DNA from: Hyphomicrobiales bacterium
GTDB taxonomy: Bacteria > Pseudomonadota > Alphaproteobacteria > Rhizobiales > Rhizobiaceae
Reading direction: 5' to 3'
Length of the DNA stretch: 64,000 nucleotides
Assembly: GCA_900472925.1 (NCBI GenBank)
Contig: UCJU01000006.1
Coordinates: forward strand, 119,171 to 183,170
The stretch's first letter is position 1. Each line of letters starts with the position of its first letter. The position numbers and the translations under genes are program-made. Positions 9,343-18,925 of the stretch are shown one piece after another. The notes under the pieces are model-generated. The model saw only the letters and a program-made list of their open reading frames with translations, had not been told where the DNA came from and ran no database searches.

Positions 9343-10014
9343 TCAGTTCATTGCCCTATGCTCTTCCAGCTTCAATCTGGCAATATCCCGCAGTGCATTA
9401 ATCAGCACTTCCTTGCTCTGTGCACCGCTGACGGCATATTTCTGGTCGAGGATAAAGAAGGGAACGCCTGACACGCCCATCTGCTGGGCCGCGTCGATTT
9501 CGGCGACGACAGTGTCCTTGTCCGCGTCGGATGCGAGAAGCTTCTCCACGACCTGACGGTTCATGCCGGCCTTTTCACCGATATCGGCCAGCACAGTGTG
9601 GTCACCAATGTTGAGGCCTTCCTCGAAATTGGCGCGGAACAATTCGTTCACGATCTTATCCTGAAATTCGCGTCCTTCGGCGTGCGCCCAGAGCGACAGA
9701 CGGTGGGCATCGAGCGTGTTGGGGCCGACCTTGATGGCGTCAAAGTCGAAGGCGATGCCCACTTCCTTGCCAAGCTGCGTCAGCATCTCGTGGGCCTGTT
9801 CGACCTTTTCCCTGCCGCCCAGCTTCTTTTCAAGCTCGGCTTTCTGATCGACGCCTTCTGGCGGGTAATCTGGGTTCAGCCGGTAGGGACGCCAGTTTAC
9901 GTCGACGCTGACCTCATCTAGAATCTCAGCCAGCGCCAGATCAAGCCGTGCCTTGCCGAGATAGCACCAGGGGCAAACCATGTCCGAGACGACGTCGATA
10001 ACTATGCGTTGCAT
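9343..10014 (-). CDS. FrnE-like DsbA-family oxidoreductase
   Basis: 223 aa with a thioredoxin fold interrupted by a helical insertion, as in FrnE and 2-hydroxychromene-2-carboxylate isomerases. The redox motif CPWC is at residues 14-17 (DMVCPWCYLG), and the cis-proline region is SGVPFFILDQKYAVSGAQ near residue 180. There is no signal peptide, so it acts in the cytoplasm; relatives help with disulfide or oxidative-stress chemistry. A strong ribosome binding site (GGAAGGAAG) precedes the ATG. An isomerase role is possible, but the intact CPWC favours a thiol oxidoreductase. Confidence 0.85.
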   Translation of the reverse strand: MQRIVIDVVSDMVCPWCYLGKARLDLALAEILDEVSVDVNWRPYRLNPDYPPEGVDQKAELEKKLGGREKVEQAHEMLTQLGKEVGIAFDFDAIKVGPNTLDAHRLSLWAHAEGREFQDKIVNELFRANFEEGLNIGDHTVLADIGEKAGMNRQVVEKLLASDADKDTVVAEIDAAQQMGVSGVPFFILDQKYAVSGAQSKEVLINALRDIARLKLEEHRAMN

Positions 10015-10107
10015 GGTGCTTCCTTCCAGAATTTGACTATCTGCCCCATCTAGGGGCCTTGCCCGGCCTGCGCAAGGCGTTACCAGAACAGAACCATGTG
10101 GGCGCGG

Positions 10108-11934
10108 CTATTGAACGCGGGCATCCCACCATGTCTGTTTCTGATTGCCCACCATCGGGGTCGTTTCGGGTCTTGCGATATATTTCCAGCGCGCCACCCA
10201 TTGGGCACCGATGTGATACAGAGGAATGATGTAGTGGCCTGCCGTCAGCAGACGATCATAGGCTCGCACCGCGGCTTGAAAATCCTCAGTGGAGCGCGCC
10301 TGCAAAAGGGCGTTCAGCATGCGGTCGACATCAGGGTCGGCAACGCCTGCATAGTTGAAGCTGCCATTGGCATCGCGGGACGCAGAGCCCCAACGGTTCA
10401 GTTGCTCGGCACCCGGCGAGAGCGACGAGGGCAGGGAGCGGATGATCATGTCATAGTCGAAGCTGTTGGACCGCGCCTGATATTGCCCGTCATCTACCGA
10501 ACGAATCGCCATATCGACGCCGATCAGCCGCAGCGAGCGTTGATAGGCGAGTGCGATGCGCTCCTGCGCCGGGTTCTGGGTCATGATTTCAAAGGCAAGC
10601 TGGCGACCCTTGTCGTCGGACATCTTGCCATTCTTGATCCTGTAGCCGCCTTGCTTGAGCGTATCGACAGCCATTTTCAAAACGGTGCGGTCCGCGCCAG
10701 AACCATCGGTGACAGGCATGGCGTAGGTACCAGCCAAGAGCGCTGGCGGTAGTTTCTTGGCAGCATCGCCAAGCAGTGCCAGTTCTCTCGCATCGGCGGC
10801 ATTGCCGAAGGCGCCCAGCGGCGAGTTCTGGTAGTAGCTCTGCGTGCGTTTGAACGAGCCGCCCATGATGTTGCGGTTCATCCATTCAAAATCGAGCGCA
10901 AATGAAAGGCCTACGCGTACCTTTTCATTCGCGAAGATTTGTCTGCGGGTGTTGAACACGAGCCCGAACATGCCGGATGGCAGGCGCGGTTCGAAGATGT
11001 CGCGGGCGATATCGCCACGCTGTACCGCCGGGAAATTATAGGCCTGCCCCCAATGGGAGGTATCCGATGTGCCGTTGATGGCATCGCCCTCAGGGTAGAT
11101 GTCGATATCGCCCTTCTTGAACGCCTCGAACATCGTCGTCACCTGAAGGAAATAGAGAATGCTGATTTCATCGTAATTGTCGAAGCCGACCTTGGACGGC
11201 ACGTCTTTGCCCCAGTAGTCAGGGTTTCGCTCCCAGATCACCCGTTCTCCGGGACGCAGGGATTTGATTCGGTAGGGGCCGGAGCCGACGACCTGCCCAA
11301 GACCGCTTTGTTCGAACGTATTGGGGTCTATGACGTGTTTGGGCAGAATAGGTGTCGAGGAGGCGAGAATCAGCGGTGTCTCGCGGTTGGCGTTTTCGTT
11401 GAAGGTGAAGCGCACGCTGTGCTCGCCGATCTTCTCCATTTTCGCCACGCCGTTCAGGCGGCTATTGAAGGGCGGGCGGCCCTTGTCCTTCAAAAGATTG
11501 AAGGTGAAAATCACATCTTCTGGCGTAACGGGTTTGCCATCCTGCCACTTGGCCTTCGGGTTCAGGTTGAACTGGATGAACGTCCGGTCGTCGTCCCACT
11601 CGGCGGTTTCCGCAAGGAGACCATAGAGCGAGAATGGCTCATCGCTGGAGCGCTGCATCAGTGGCTCGTATAGGAGATTGCCGAATTCCGGGTCCCAGAC
11701 CCCGCGCGCCGTGGTGCGCATGCCCTTCAAGACGAAGGGGTTGAGGCTGTCGAAGGTGCCGACGACACCGTAGGAAACACGTCCGCCTTTTTTGACGTCC
11801 GGGTTCACATAGGGAAAGCTCTTGTAATCTGCGGGCAGGGCAGGTGTCCCATGCATCGAAATTCCATGAAGAGGTTCCGCCAGCGCCAGACCTGAAAAAA
11901 GAAGGGCGGGGATGAACGCCAAAAGGCTTCGCAT
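10108..11934 (-). CDS. Extracellular substrate-binding protein, YejA/peptide family (ABC importer)
   Basis: 608 aa, SBP family 5. The signal peptide is MRSLLAFIPALLFSGLALA, and the mature part begins EPLHGISMHGTPALPADYKSF, the typical start of YejA-like proteins. Family segments include FDSLNPFVLKG, WDDDRTFIQFNLNPKAKW, PVTPEDVIFTF and a C-terminal YHIGAQWVARW. An upstream open frame adds 76 residues with no family match, so I start at 11934. YejA proteins bind oligopeptides or microcin-like compounds for YejBEF. Here no permease or ATPase gene adjoins it: the downstream neighbour is the FrnE gene and the upstream one is divergent. Confidence 0.9.
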   Translation of the reverse strand: MRSLLAFIPALLFSGLALAEPLHGISMHGTPALPADYKSFPYVNPDVKKGGRVSYGVVGTFDSLNPFVLKGMRTTARGVWDPEFGNLLYEPLMQRSSDEPFSLYGLLAETAEWDDDRTFIQFNLNPKAKWQDGKPVTPEDVIFTFNLLKDKGRPPFNSRLNGVAKMEKIGEHSVRFTFNENANRETPLILASSTPILPKHVIDPNTFEQSGLGQVVGSGPYRIKSLRPGERVIWERNPDYWGKDVPSKVGFDNYDEISILYFLQVTTMFEAFKKGDIDIYPEGDAINGTSDTSHWGQAYNFPAVQRGDIARDIFEPRLPSGMFGLVFNTRRQIFANEKVRVGLSFALDFEWMNRNIMGGSFKRTQSYYQNSPLGAFGNAADARELALLGDAAKKLPPALLAGTYAMPVTDGSGADRTVLKMAVDTLKQGGYRIKNGKMSDDKGRQLAFEIMTQNPAQERIALAYQRSLRLIGVDMAIRSVDDGQYQARSNSFDYDMIIRSLPSSLSPGAEQLNRWGSASRDANGSFNYAGVADPDVDRMLNALLQARSTEDFQAAVRAYDRLLTAGHYIIPLYHIGAQWVARWKYIARPETTPMVGNQKQTWWDARVQ

Positions 11935-12255
11935 GTTATTGTCCTGTCGTATTCTGGCTGTCTCATCACGGTCTGTCGCTTTGAAGCGATACCGCACGCC
12001 CTGTATTGATTCCCGCGCGAATGTATCACACACGACTATGGCAGGCATCGGACGACGGAAAACTTGTCGACCTTCAAGGAAAAAGTCAAAGAAGTGCTGG
12101 ATATCGCGCTCAGCGGGATGTAACAGGGTTGCCGAAACAGTCGGGTCACGCATTTGCCTCATTTAAAAGACAGTGGAACGGGCAGACGGATACCGGTAAT
12201 GTTAAGCAGTTCGTATCGTTCTGCTTCACATAAAAATTTAGGAGACGGAACTGTT

Positions 12256-12912
12256 ATGAAGCCAACCGCAAACACAATCACCCGTGCAGCCCTGGCTGCT
12301 GTTGTTGTTTCCCTGGGTGCCGTTTCTGCACCTGTCGTGTCGCAGGCCCAGCAGGCCGCTCCCGCTGCAGGAGGCGCTGGCGCACCACCGCTCGGCTGGT
12401 TCAAGACATGCAGCAAGCAGGAAGACAATGACGTTTGCGTGGTTCAGAACGTTGTTCTTGCCCAGAACGGCCAGATGATCACGGCTGTCGGCCTCATCAG
12501 CGTCGAAGGCAAGGTCAACCGCAAGCTGCTTCAGGTTTCTGTTCCGACTGCGCGTCTTCTGCCTCCTGGCGTGATGATGCAGATCGACGGTGGCAAGGGC
12601 CAGAAGCTTGATTACGCCGTCTGCCTGCCCGACAAGTGCACGGCCGAAGTGCCTTTGACGGATGCGATGATTGCCAGCATGAAGAAGGGCACGGAGATCG
12701 TGTTCACCTCCATCAACTTCCGTCGCGCGCCAAACCCAATCAAGATTGCTCTGTCCGGCTTCACCGGCGCGTATGATGGTCAGCCGATCACGCAGTCGCA
12801 GCTTGCCGAAAGCCAGCGTTCCCTGCAGGAAGGCATGCAGAAGAAGGCTGAAGAGGCTCGCAAGAAGCTCGAAGCCGCTCAGGACGCTGCAAAATCCAAG
12901 CCTGCAAACTGA
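12256..12912 (+). CDS. Invasion-associated locus B (IalB) family protein
   Basis: 218 aa with a Sec signal peptide (hydrophobic AALAAVVVSLGAVSAPVVSQA, cleavage near residue 33), an Ala/Pro/Gly linker, and the IalB domain from GWFKTCSKQEDNDVCVVQ to INFRRAPNPIKIALSGFT. Four cysteines (the pairs TCSK/DVCV and VCLP/KCTA) suggest periplasmic disulfides. The last 45 residues are a charged helix rich in EEARKKLEAAQDAAK, probably a coiled coil. IalB was named for Bartonella erythrocyte invasion, but homologues are general in Rhizobiales and their function is not settled. The start is set by AGGAGA ahead of the ATG; the open frame reaches back to 12154 without signal. Confidence 0.85.
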   Translation: MKPTANTITRAALAAVVVSLGAVSAPVVSQAQQAAPAAGGAGAPPLGWFKTCSKQEDNDVCVVQNVVLAQNGQMITAVGLISVEGKVNRKLLQVSVPTARLLPPGVMMQIDGGKGQKLDYAVCLPDKCTAEVPLTDAMIASMKKGTEIVFTSINFRRAPNPIKIALSGFTGAYDGQPITQSQLAESQRSLQEGMQKKAEEARKKLEAAQDAAKSKPAN

Positions 12913-12927
12913 TACATCAGACATGAA

Positions 12928-12960
12928 AAAAACCGGCCTGAGATTTCAGGCCGGTTTTTT
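12928..12960. terminator. Bidirectional terminator between IalB and hspQ genes
   Basis: AACCGGCCTGA and TCAGGCCGGTT form an 11-bp stem with a 4-base loop, T6 after it and A7 before it. It can end the IalB transcript rightward and the hspQ transcript leftward. Confidence 0.88.
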
Positions 12961-12985
12961 GTTGTTTAGATTTCCGTTCGAACGA

Positions 12986-13315
12986 TCAGTGAGTCATTGC
13001 TGACTTCGCCCGCAATTCACCGTTGGGAGTGGTGTCGAAAATCCGGGAAATGTTCGGGTTACGAAGCGGCTGGTCGCTCTCATCATGGACGAGGTTCTGC
13101 TCGGACACGTAAGCGACGTACTCGGTCTCGTCATTTTCTGCCAGCAGGTGATAAAACGGCTGGTCGCGATCCGGGCGAATTTCCTGGGGAATGGCGTTCC
13201 ACCATTCTTCGGTGTTTGCATATTCCGGGTCCACGTCGAATACCACACCGCGGAACGGAAACACCTTGTGGCGAACGACTTCGCCGATCGTAAATTTTGC
13301 GTCTCTTTGTTTCAT
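12986..13315 (-). CDS. hspQ: Heat shock protein HspQ (hemimethylated-DNA-binding YccV family)
   Basis: 109 aa. Family core: KFTIGEVVRHKVFPFRGVVFDVDPEY, then QPFYHLLAENDETEYVAYVSEQNLV, matching HspQ/YccV. In enterobacteria HspQ is a heat-induced adaptor or specificity factor for the Lon protease and also binds hemimethylated DNA. I start at the second Met (MKQRDAKF, 13315), behind AAGGATGTG; an in-frame GTG 9 bases earlier is less likely. lon itself is in this window at 54.3 kb. No heat-shock promoter can be assigned confidently. Confidence 0.88.
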   Translation of the reverse strand: MKQRDAKFTIGEVVRHKVFPFRGVVFDVDPEYANTEEWWNAIPQEIRPDRDQPFYHLLAENDETEYVAYVSEQNLVHDESDQPLRNPNISRIFDTTPNGELRAKSAMTH

Positions 13316-13450
13316 GGCATGCACATCCTTTCGAACTCAATGTGGTGCATCGCTTCAGGAAATCAAGATCGTAAGCAGGTCTGTAATGGCCGTCTTAAAA
13401 TCGGCCTAGGCTGGTCTCATTCCGGCTCACGCCATGTTCTCAGCTGATGC

Positions 13451-13789
13451 TCACAGAAACAGGCCGGTCCCTGTCATTTTTGTATCGCCCTTCGTGGCGG
13501 ACCATTCATTGCCGTTTGCATCGCTCCTGACTTCCAAAACCCAGCCGCTGGCGACGTCAATGCGCACCAGCATTTCTGTTTCCGTGTAGCTTATCAGTGC
13601 GACATGCTCCTGGCCCTTATGATCGGCGACGAAACGACCTCTGGGGTCTTCCAGCAAGGCGGGGTTGTGAGGCATGCCCGAAAATACACAGTCGTTATGT
13701 CCGGCAGGCGGCCACTCCCCATCATGTTTGGCAAACAGAATGAAACCCAGGTCTTCTTCCTCGTCAGTCATGATCACGAATGTTGTCAC
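13451..13789 (-). CDS. Hypothetical acidic 112-aa protein
   Basis: I do not recognise the family. The start is GTG behind GGAGAAGG; a possible internal start is ATG at residue 7 (MTDEEEDLG). The protein is soluble and acidic at the N-terminus, contains GFILFAKHDGEWPPAGHNDCVFSG, and shows an alternating pattern typical of a small beta barrel (HVALISYTETEMLVRIDV, then GWVLEVRSD). It sits on the same strand as hspQ, upstream of it, and just downstream of the glnA terminator. Nothing shows a shared function with either neighbour. Confidence 0.6.
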   Translation of the reverse strand: MTTFVIMTDEEEDLGFILFAKHDGEWPPAGHNDCVFSGMPHNPALLEDPRGRFVADHKGQEHVALISYTETEMLVRIDVASGWVLEVRSDANGNEWSATKGDTKMTGTGLFL

Positions 13790-13823
13790 GCCGCCTTCTC
13801 CATTTGCGTAACGTGTTATGAAA

Positions 13824-13849
13824 AAAAGGCGCCTCGAAAGGCGCCTTTT
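13824..13849. terminator. Bidirectional terminator downstream of glnA
   Basis: AAAAGGCGCC and GGCGCCTTTT form a 10-bp stem with loop TCGAAA, 13 bases from the glnA stop. Read leftward it carries a T7 tail, so it most likely ends the glnB-glnA transcript. Confidence 0.88.
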
Positions 13850-13861
13850 CCATTTTCTCGA

Positions 13862-15271
13862 TCAGGCCGAGTAGTACATGTCGAATTCGACGGGGTGCGG
13901 GGTCATTTCGAAACGCATGACTTCCTGCATCTTCAGGTCGATGAAGGCATCGATCTGGTCGTCATCGAACACGCCGCCGGCTGTCAGGAACTTGCGATCC
14001 TTGTCGAGGCTATCGAGCGCTTCACGCAAGGAACCGCAGACCGTTGGAATCTTCTTCAGTTCCTTTGGTGGCAGGTCGTAGAGATCCTTGTCCATTGGCT
14101 TGCCAGGGTGGATCTTGTTCTTGATGCCATCCAGGCCAGCCATCAGCATCGCGGCAAAGCCGAGATACGGGTTCTGGGCCGGATCAGGGAAGCGGACTTC
14201 GACGCGCTTTGCCTTCGGGTTGGAGCCGAAAGGAATGCGGCAGGACGCTGAACGGTTGCGGGCGGAGTAGGCCAGCAGAACGGGAGCTTCGTAACCTGGG
14301 ACCAGACGCTTGTAGGAGTTGGTCGTCGGGTTGGTGAAGGCGTTGATAGCCTTGGCGTGCTTGATGATACCGCCGATGTAGTAGAGGCAGGTTTCCGACA
14401 GGCCCGCATATTCGTCGCCCGCGAAGGTCGGCTTGCCGCCCTTCCAGATGGACTGGTGAACGTGCATGCCAGAACCGTTATCGCCGAAGATCGGCTTTGG
14501 CATAAAGGTTGCCGTCTTGCCGTAAGCATTGGCGACCTGATGGACGACATATTTGTAGATCTGCATCTTGTCGGCGTTGCGAACCAGCGTGTCGAACTTC
14601 ACACCCAGCTCGTGCTGAGCGGCTGCGACTTCGTGGTGGTGCTTTTCAACGACAACGCCCATTTCACCGAGAACGGTGAGCATTTCGGAACGCATGTCCT
14701 GAAGGCTGTCGACCGGAGGAACCGGGAAGTAGCCGCCCTTGACGCGCGGACGGTGGCCGAGGTTGCCGGTCTCATAGTCGGTGTCGTCGTTGGACGGCAG
14801 CTCGGACGAGTCCAGCTTAAAGCCTGTGTTGTAAGGGTCGGCCTTGTACTTCACGTCATCGAAGACGAAAAATTCGGGCTCAGGGCCAACGAAAACCGTG
14901 TCGCCGATACCGGAAGCCTTCAAGTAGGCTTCGGCCTTCTTGGCTGTGCCGCGTGGGTCGCGGTTGTAGGCTTCGCCCGAGACCGGGTCGAGAATGTCGC
15001 AGAGGATGACCATCGTGGACTGGGCGAAGAACGGGTCCATGTGAACCGTTGCCGTGTCGGGCATCAGCACCATGTCTGACTCGTTGATAGCCTTCCAGCC
15101 GCCGATGGAGGAGCCGTCGAACATGACACCATCGGCGAACATGTCTTCGTCCACACAGGTAACGTCCATCGTAACGTGCTGGAGCTTGCCCTTGGGGTCG
15201 GTGAATCGCAGGTCCACGAACTTGACGTCGTTGTCCTTGATCTGCTTCAGAATATCGTTTGCGGTCGTCAT
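13862..15271 (-). CDS. glnA: Glutamine synthetase type I
   Basis: 469 aa, the standard GSI length. The enzyme makes glutamine from glutamate, ammonia and ATP as a dodecamer. Visible motifs: [16 protein letters not shown] near residue 52, the ATP-site region [13 protein letters not shown] near 262, NRSASCRIP near 340, and the adenylylation site with Tyr398 in [10 protein letters not shown], so activity should be controlled by GlnE. It is the second gene of the glnB-glnA operon, 65 bases behind glnB; a short CCCGG/CCGGG stem in that gap (15312-15326) might trim the message. Confidence 0.97.
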   Translation of the reverse strand: MTTANDILKQIKDNDVKFVDLRFTDPKGKLQHVTMDVTCVDEDMFADGVMFDGSSIGGWKAINESDMVLMPDTATVHMDPFFAQSTMVILCDILDPVSGEAYNRDPRGTAKKAEAYLKASGIGDTVFVGPEPEFFVFDDVKYKADPYNTGFKLDSSELPSNDDTDYETGNLGHRPRVKGGYFPVPPVDSLQDMRSEMLTVLGEMGVVVEKHHHEVAAAQHELGVKFDTLVRNADKMQIYKYVVHQVANAYGKTATFMPKPIFGDNGSGMHVHQSIWKGGKPTFAGDEYAGLSETCLYYIGGIIKHAKAINAFTNPTTNSYKRLVPGYEAPVLLAYSARNRSASCRIPFGSNPKAKRVEVRFPDPAQNPYLGFAAMLMAGLDGIKNKIHPGKPMDKDLYDLPPKELKKIPTVCGSLREALDSLDKDRKFLTAGGVFDDDQIDAFIDLKMQEVMRFEMTPHPVEFDMYYSA

Positions 15272-15336
15272 TTGAAACTTTTCCTTGAGTGCTTTGATAA
15301 CAAGGTGAAGTCCCGGCTTTCCCGGGTTCAGTCTTT

Positions 15337-15693
<357 letters not shown>

Positions 15694-15733
15694 TTATTCC
15701 GTTAAAGCGGTCAGTTCCGCTCTGCCACAAGAA

Positions 15734-15749
15734 TGCACGTATCGTGCCA
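15734..15749 (-). promoter_or_regulatory. Sigma-54 (RpoN) promoter of glnB-glnA
   Basis: Read on the minus strand: TGGCACGATACGTGCA. It has the invariant GG and GC with exactly 10 bases between them and matches TGGCAC-N5-TTGCA at all but one position (GTGCA for TTGCA). It faces glnB and lies 59 bases before its ATG. Nitrogen-regulated glnBA transcription from such promoters is well known in rhizobia. Confidence 0.75.
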
Positions 15750-15792
15750 GATCGGAAGCCGCTTTGAATAAAAAAACTTCAAAAAATAGATG

Positions 15793-15811
15793 CGCCAAGT
15801 GAAATTTGGCG
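15793..15811. promoter_or_regulatory. Candidate NtrC-type palindrome upstream of glnB
   Basis: CGCCAA and TTGGCG flank a 7-base centre (19 bases in all), about 45 bases upstream of the sigma-54 element. NtrC sites are GCACCA/TGGTGC-like palindromes; the match here is partial and the spacing two bases longer than the classic site, so this is only a candidate. The rest of the 348-base gap 15676-16023 is AT-rich with no gene visible. Confidence 0.35.
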
Positions 15812-16023
15812 TGTCTTCCCCTGTTTTGATGAACGAAAAAGTCATTTACGAGAGTCAATTCGGAAATTTTTCCATGATTTTGCCCAAATTCAATCGCGGC
15901 TACTTGGACGACCCCAGTGATATAAATGTCTTATTTTTATTCATTTGATTTCATTTTGTGCATTTAATGGTGCCTAATTTTACGTCGATTGCCTTTTGCC
16001 AGATTTTGGGCTGAAGTGACGGC

Positions 16024-17499
16024 ATGACATTTACGACCAAACACGCCCTGATCGACCCGTCCGCCATGGCGCGCATCGATGCTGCCGCTGAAAAGAGTGG
16101 CATTTCCATCGCTTCGCTGATGGAGCGCGCGGGTCAGGCGGTCGCTGCGTCGGCGCTTAAGCACTACCCCCAGGCTGAGCGTTATGTGACGCTCTGTGGC
16201 ACTGGTAACAATGGCGGCGACGGGTTCGTCGCCGCGCGCGCCTTGCGGCAGAGTGGTGCTAATGTTGTGGTCCACCTGTTTGGCGATCCTGCTAGGCTGA
16301 ATGGTGCGGCAAAGCAGGTTTTCGATGCATTGGGCGTGACCGCAGAGCCGCTGGACCGCTACCGGCCACAATCCGGCGATGTGGTGATCGATGCGATTTT
16401 CGGCGCAGGCTTGTCCCGAGACGTCCCTGCGGATGTGGACGCCATTATCGATCGGGTCGAGACCGCAGGCATCCCCGTCATCGCGGTCGATTTGCCGTCC
16501 GGACTTTGCGGACGGCGGGGCGTTCCGCTTGGTCGCGCTTTTCAGTCGCAGGTTACGGTGACCTTTATGGCGCGCAAGCCTGGACATGTTCTCATGCCGG
16601 GCCGCTCACTTTGTGGAGTTGTCGAAGTCTTCGATATCGGCATTCCCCATCGCATTCTCAAAGATCACTGCGGCCAGATTATCGAAAATCATCCCGCGCT
16701 CTGGATCGATACATTTCCCAAGCCGGATGACGAGACGCACAAGTTCAAGCGTGGACATCTGACAGTGTTTTCCGGCCCGGCCCATGCGACGAGCGCGGCG
16801 CGGATGGCGGCGATGGCAGGATTTCGGGCGGGCGCAGGCATTGTCACCATCGCCGCGCCGCAGGAGGCTCTGACTGTCCTGTCAACGACGCTGACGGCAG
16901 TGATGGTGTCGGCTATAGACGGCGAAGATGAATTGACAACATGGCGCGACGATAAGCGCCACGGCACCTACATTCTTGGTCCAGGCTTTGGGGATTTTGA
17001 AAAGGCGCGAAATTTTGTGGCTCTGTTGAGAGACAGGGCTCTGGTGCTCGATGCCGATGGCATCACCGCATTCAGGGATCACTCGCAGCAGCTTTTCGAC
17101 CTGTTTGCCATCGATGCTCCACGCATCCTGACGCCGCATGAGGGCGAATTTGGCCGTCTGTTTCCAGAGATCGCCGCAGATTCCAATCTGGGAAAAGTCG
17201 AAAAAGCGCAGGCCGCCGCAGCGCGCAGCAACGCCGTCATCGTGTATAAGGGAGCAGATACGGTGATTGCGGCGCCCGACGGGCGCGCGGCGGTGAACAC
17301 CAATGCACCCTCCTATCTTGCCACCGCCGGTTCGGGCGATGTGCTGGCAGGCATTGCGGGCGGCTTTCTGGCGCAACATGGTCCTTCATTCGAAGCCGCT
17401 GCTGCCGCTGTCTGGTTGCATGGAGAAACGGCACAACGGCTTGGGCCAGGGATGACCGCCGAAGATCTGGCTGCGGCGGTTCGTCCGTTTCAACCCTAA
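16024..17499 (+). CDS. nnr: Bifunctional NAD(P)HX repair enzyme (epimerase NnrE + dehydratase NnrD)
   Basis: 491 aa fusion. The N-terminal YjeF_N domain (about residues 1-215) repairs the R epimer of hydrated NAD(P)H; it shows TGNNGGDGFVAAR near 60 and the AVDLPSGLCGRRG region near 157. The C-terminal ribokinase-like carbohydrate-kinase domain (about 230-490) dehydrates S-NAD(P)HX using ADP; LTPHEGEFGRLFP near 365 and TAGSGDVLAGIAGGF near 435 form its nucleotide site. Both halves look intact. It is divergent from glnB and its stop overlaps that of the convergent regulator gene (17496). Confidence 0.93.
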   Translation: MTFTTKHALIDPSAMARIDAAAEKSGISIASLMERAGQAVAASALKHYPQAERYVTLCGTGNNGGDGFVAARALRQSGANVVVHLFGDPARLNGAAKQVFDALGVTAEPLDRYRPQSGDVVIDAIFGAGLSRDVPADVDAIIDRVETAGIPVIAVDLPSGLCGRRGVPLGRAFQSQVTVTFMARKPGHVLMPGRSLCGVVEVFDIGIPHRILKDHCGQIIENHPALWIDTFPKPDDETHKFKRGHLTVFSGPAHATSAARMAAMAGFRAGAGIVTIAAPQEALTVLSTTLTAVMVSAIDGEDELTTWRDDKRHGTYILGPGFGDFEKARNFVALLRDRALVLDADGITAFRDHSQQLFDLFAIDAPRILTPHEGEFGRLFPEIAADSNLGKVEKAQAAAARSNAVIVYKGADTVIAAPDGRAAVNTNAPSYLATAGSGDVLAGIAGGFLAQHGPSFEAAAAAVWLHGETAQRLGPGMTAEDLAAAVRPFQP

Positions 17500-18539
17500 T
17501 GGACAGGCTTTCCCTGGCTTGCGACGGCGGTGGTCATGCGGGATGCGCTCATCACCAGTTTGCGCTCGGCACGCTCCTGCTGCGGCGTGCGATTGTAGAT
17601 TTCGCGATAACACTTCGAAAAATGCGATGCTGACACGAAGCCGCAGGCCACCGCGACTTCCACCACCGGCATTGCCGATTGCACGAGCAGATGACGGGCG
17701 CGATCCAGACGTATCTCCAGATAGTAACGGGCAGGGGAGCGCCCCATTTCCTGTCGGAAAAGGCGTTCCACCTGACGGCGTGAAAGATCAGCGTCATCTG
17801 CAATATCCAGCAGAGATAAAGGTTCGGACAGATTGCTTTCCATCAGTTCGATGATCGACAAGACTTTGTCGTTCTGCACGCCAAGACGGGCGCGTAACGG
17901 CAGTCGCTGCCGGTCGTGCGGATTGCGTACCCTGTCCGTCAATTGCTGCTCGCAAACGCGGTTGACGAGGTTTTCGCCAAAGTCCTGACCGATCAGGTTA
18001 AGCATCATGTCGAGAGAGGCGGTGCCGCCCGCGCAAGTGTAGATATTGCCGTCCACCTCGTAGAGGTCGGCATAGACTTCGACCTGAGGGAACGCCTCGG
18101 AAAAGCCGGGCAGATTTTCCCAGTGGATCGCACAGCGCTTGCCATTAAGCAGTCCTGCCTGTGCCAGCACATGTGCGCCCGTACAGAGGCTGCCGACGGC
18201 GATGCCGCGATTGTTCGCCTCGCGCAGCCACGCATTGACCGATTTGTTGCTATATTGCTCGATGTCGATGCCGGAACAGATCAACACCATGTTGGGGCGG
18301 TTCTCACCGCTGATCGATTTTCGCTCATCCGCAAGAGACGTGCTCGCCTTCAGCGCGATGCCATTGGAGGAGGCTACTTCTTCTCCGTCCAAGGAAGCGA
18401 GCCGCCACTCATAGGCCGTGTAGCCCAGCATACGGTTGGCAATGCGAAGCGTTTCTACCGCCGCTGCAAAGGGCAGCATGGTAAATTGTGGAACCATGAA
18501 AAAGACGACTGAACGCTTCTTGGGAGGAGTTTTGCTCAT
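17496..18539 (-). CDS. GlxA family AraC-type transcriptional regulator
   Basis: 347 aa. The N-terminal DJ-1/PfpI-like domain (about residues 10-190) includes GSLCTGAHVLAQAGLLNGKRCA, the nucleophile-elbow region seen in GlxA/ArgR/CdhR regulators, and the C-terminal AraC domain has two helix-turn-helix motifs: LLDIADDADLSRRQVERLFRQE and VVEVAVACGFVSASHFSKCYRE. Such regulators often control catabolism of amino acids, quaternary amines or similar amides, with the ligand bound by the first domain; the ligand here is unknown. GGAG 10 bases upstream supports 18539 rather than the Met at 18548. Confidence 0.85.
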   Translation of the reverse strand: MSKTPPKKRSVVFFMVPQFTMLPFAAAVETLRIANRMLGYTAYEWRLASLDGEEVASSNGIALKASTSLADERKSISGENRPNMVLICSGIDIEQYSNKSVNAWLREANNRGIAVGSLCTGAHVLAQAGLLNGKRCAIHWENLPGFSEAFPQVEVYADLYEVDGNIYTCAGGTASLDMMLNLIGQDFGENLVNRVCEQQLTDRVRNPHDRQRLPLRARLGVQNDKVLSIIELMESNLSEPLSLLDIADDADLSRRQVERLFRQEMGRSPARYYLEIRLDRARHLLVQSAMPVVEVAVACGFVSASHFSKCYREIYNRTPQQERAERKLVMSASRMTTAVASQGKPVH

Positions 18540-18925
18540 GATGACCATGCTCCATTGCTGAAACGCAATTCCTTGCTTGGAATTGGTCCGCTGTATATCT
18601 CATTTGCGACAGTTTCAAAGCAAGATACGACCTTCGCATTTGGCTGTCAAAGAAACTAAACGTGTGCTGGCTTCGACGCCGCCCAAGCGGGTTTATTGCG
18701 AGACATCTCGATATTTATGAGAGAAAGCTGATATTTTGCATTTTATTAATATTGTTTTCAATTTTTAAGCGCAGCCTCTGAGCGATATTGCCGAAGTGCG
18801 CGTTCTGTTGACGTGATGGAAACGGCGGACATTATGAGACCGCCGCTCCGTTATTCGTTTCGGAAACGCGGTGTCGAAAAATGTCATGCGTTTCCTGTCC
18901 GGTGCCTTTAAGCGGAGTATTGCGT
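18540..18925. other. Divergent intergenic region, no gene seen
   Basis: About 386 bases between the GlxA-type regulator and the receiver gene. It contains an AT-rich core (18725-18770) and a GGCGG/CCGCC imperfect stem near 18815-18840. Short open frames on the minus strand lack ribosome binding sites. It presumably holds both promoters; no operator could be assigned. Confidence 0.5.
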
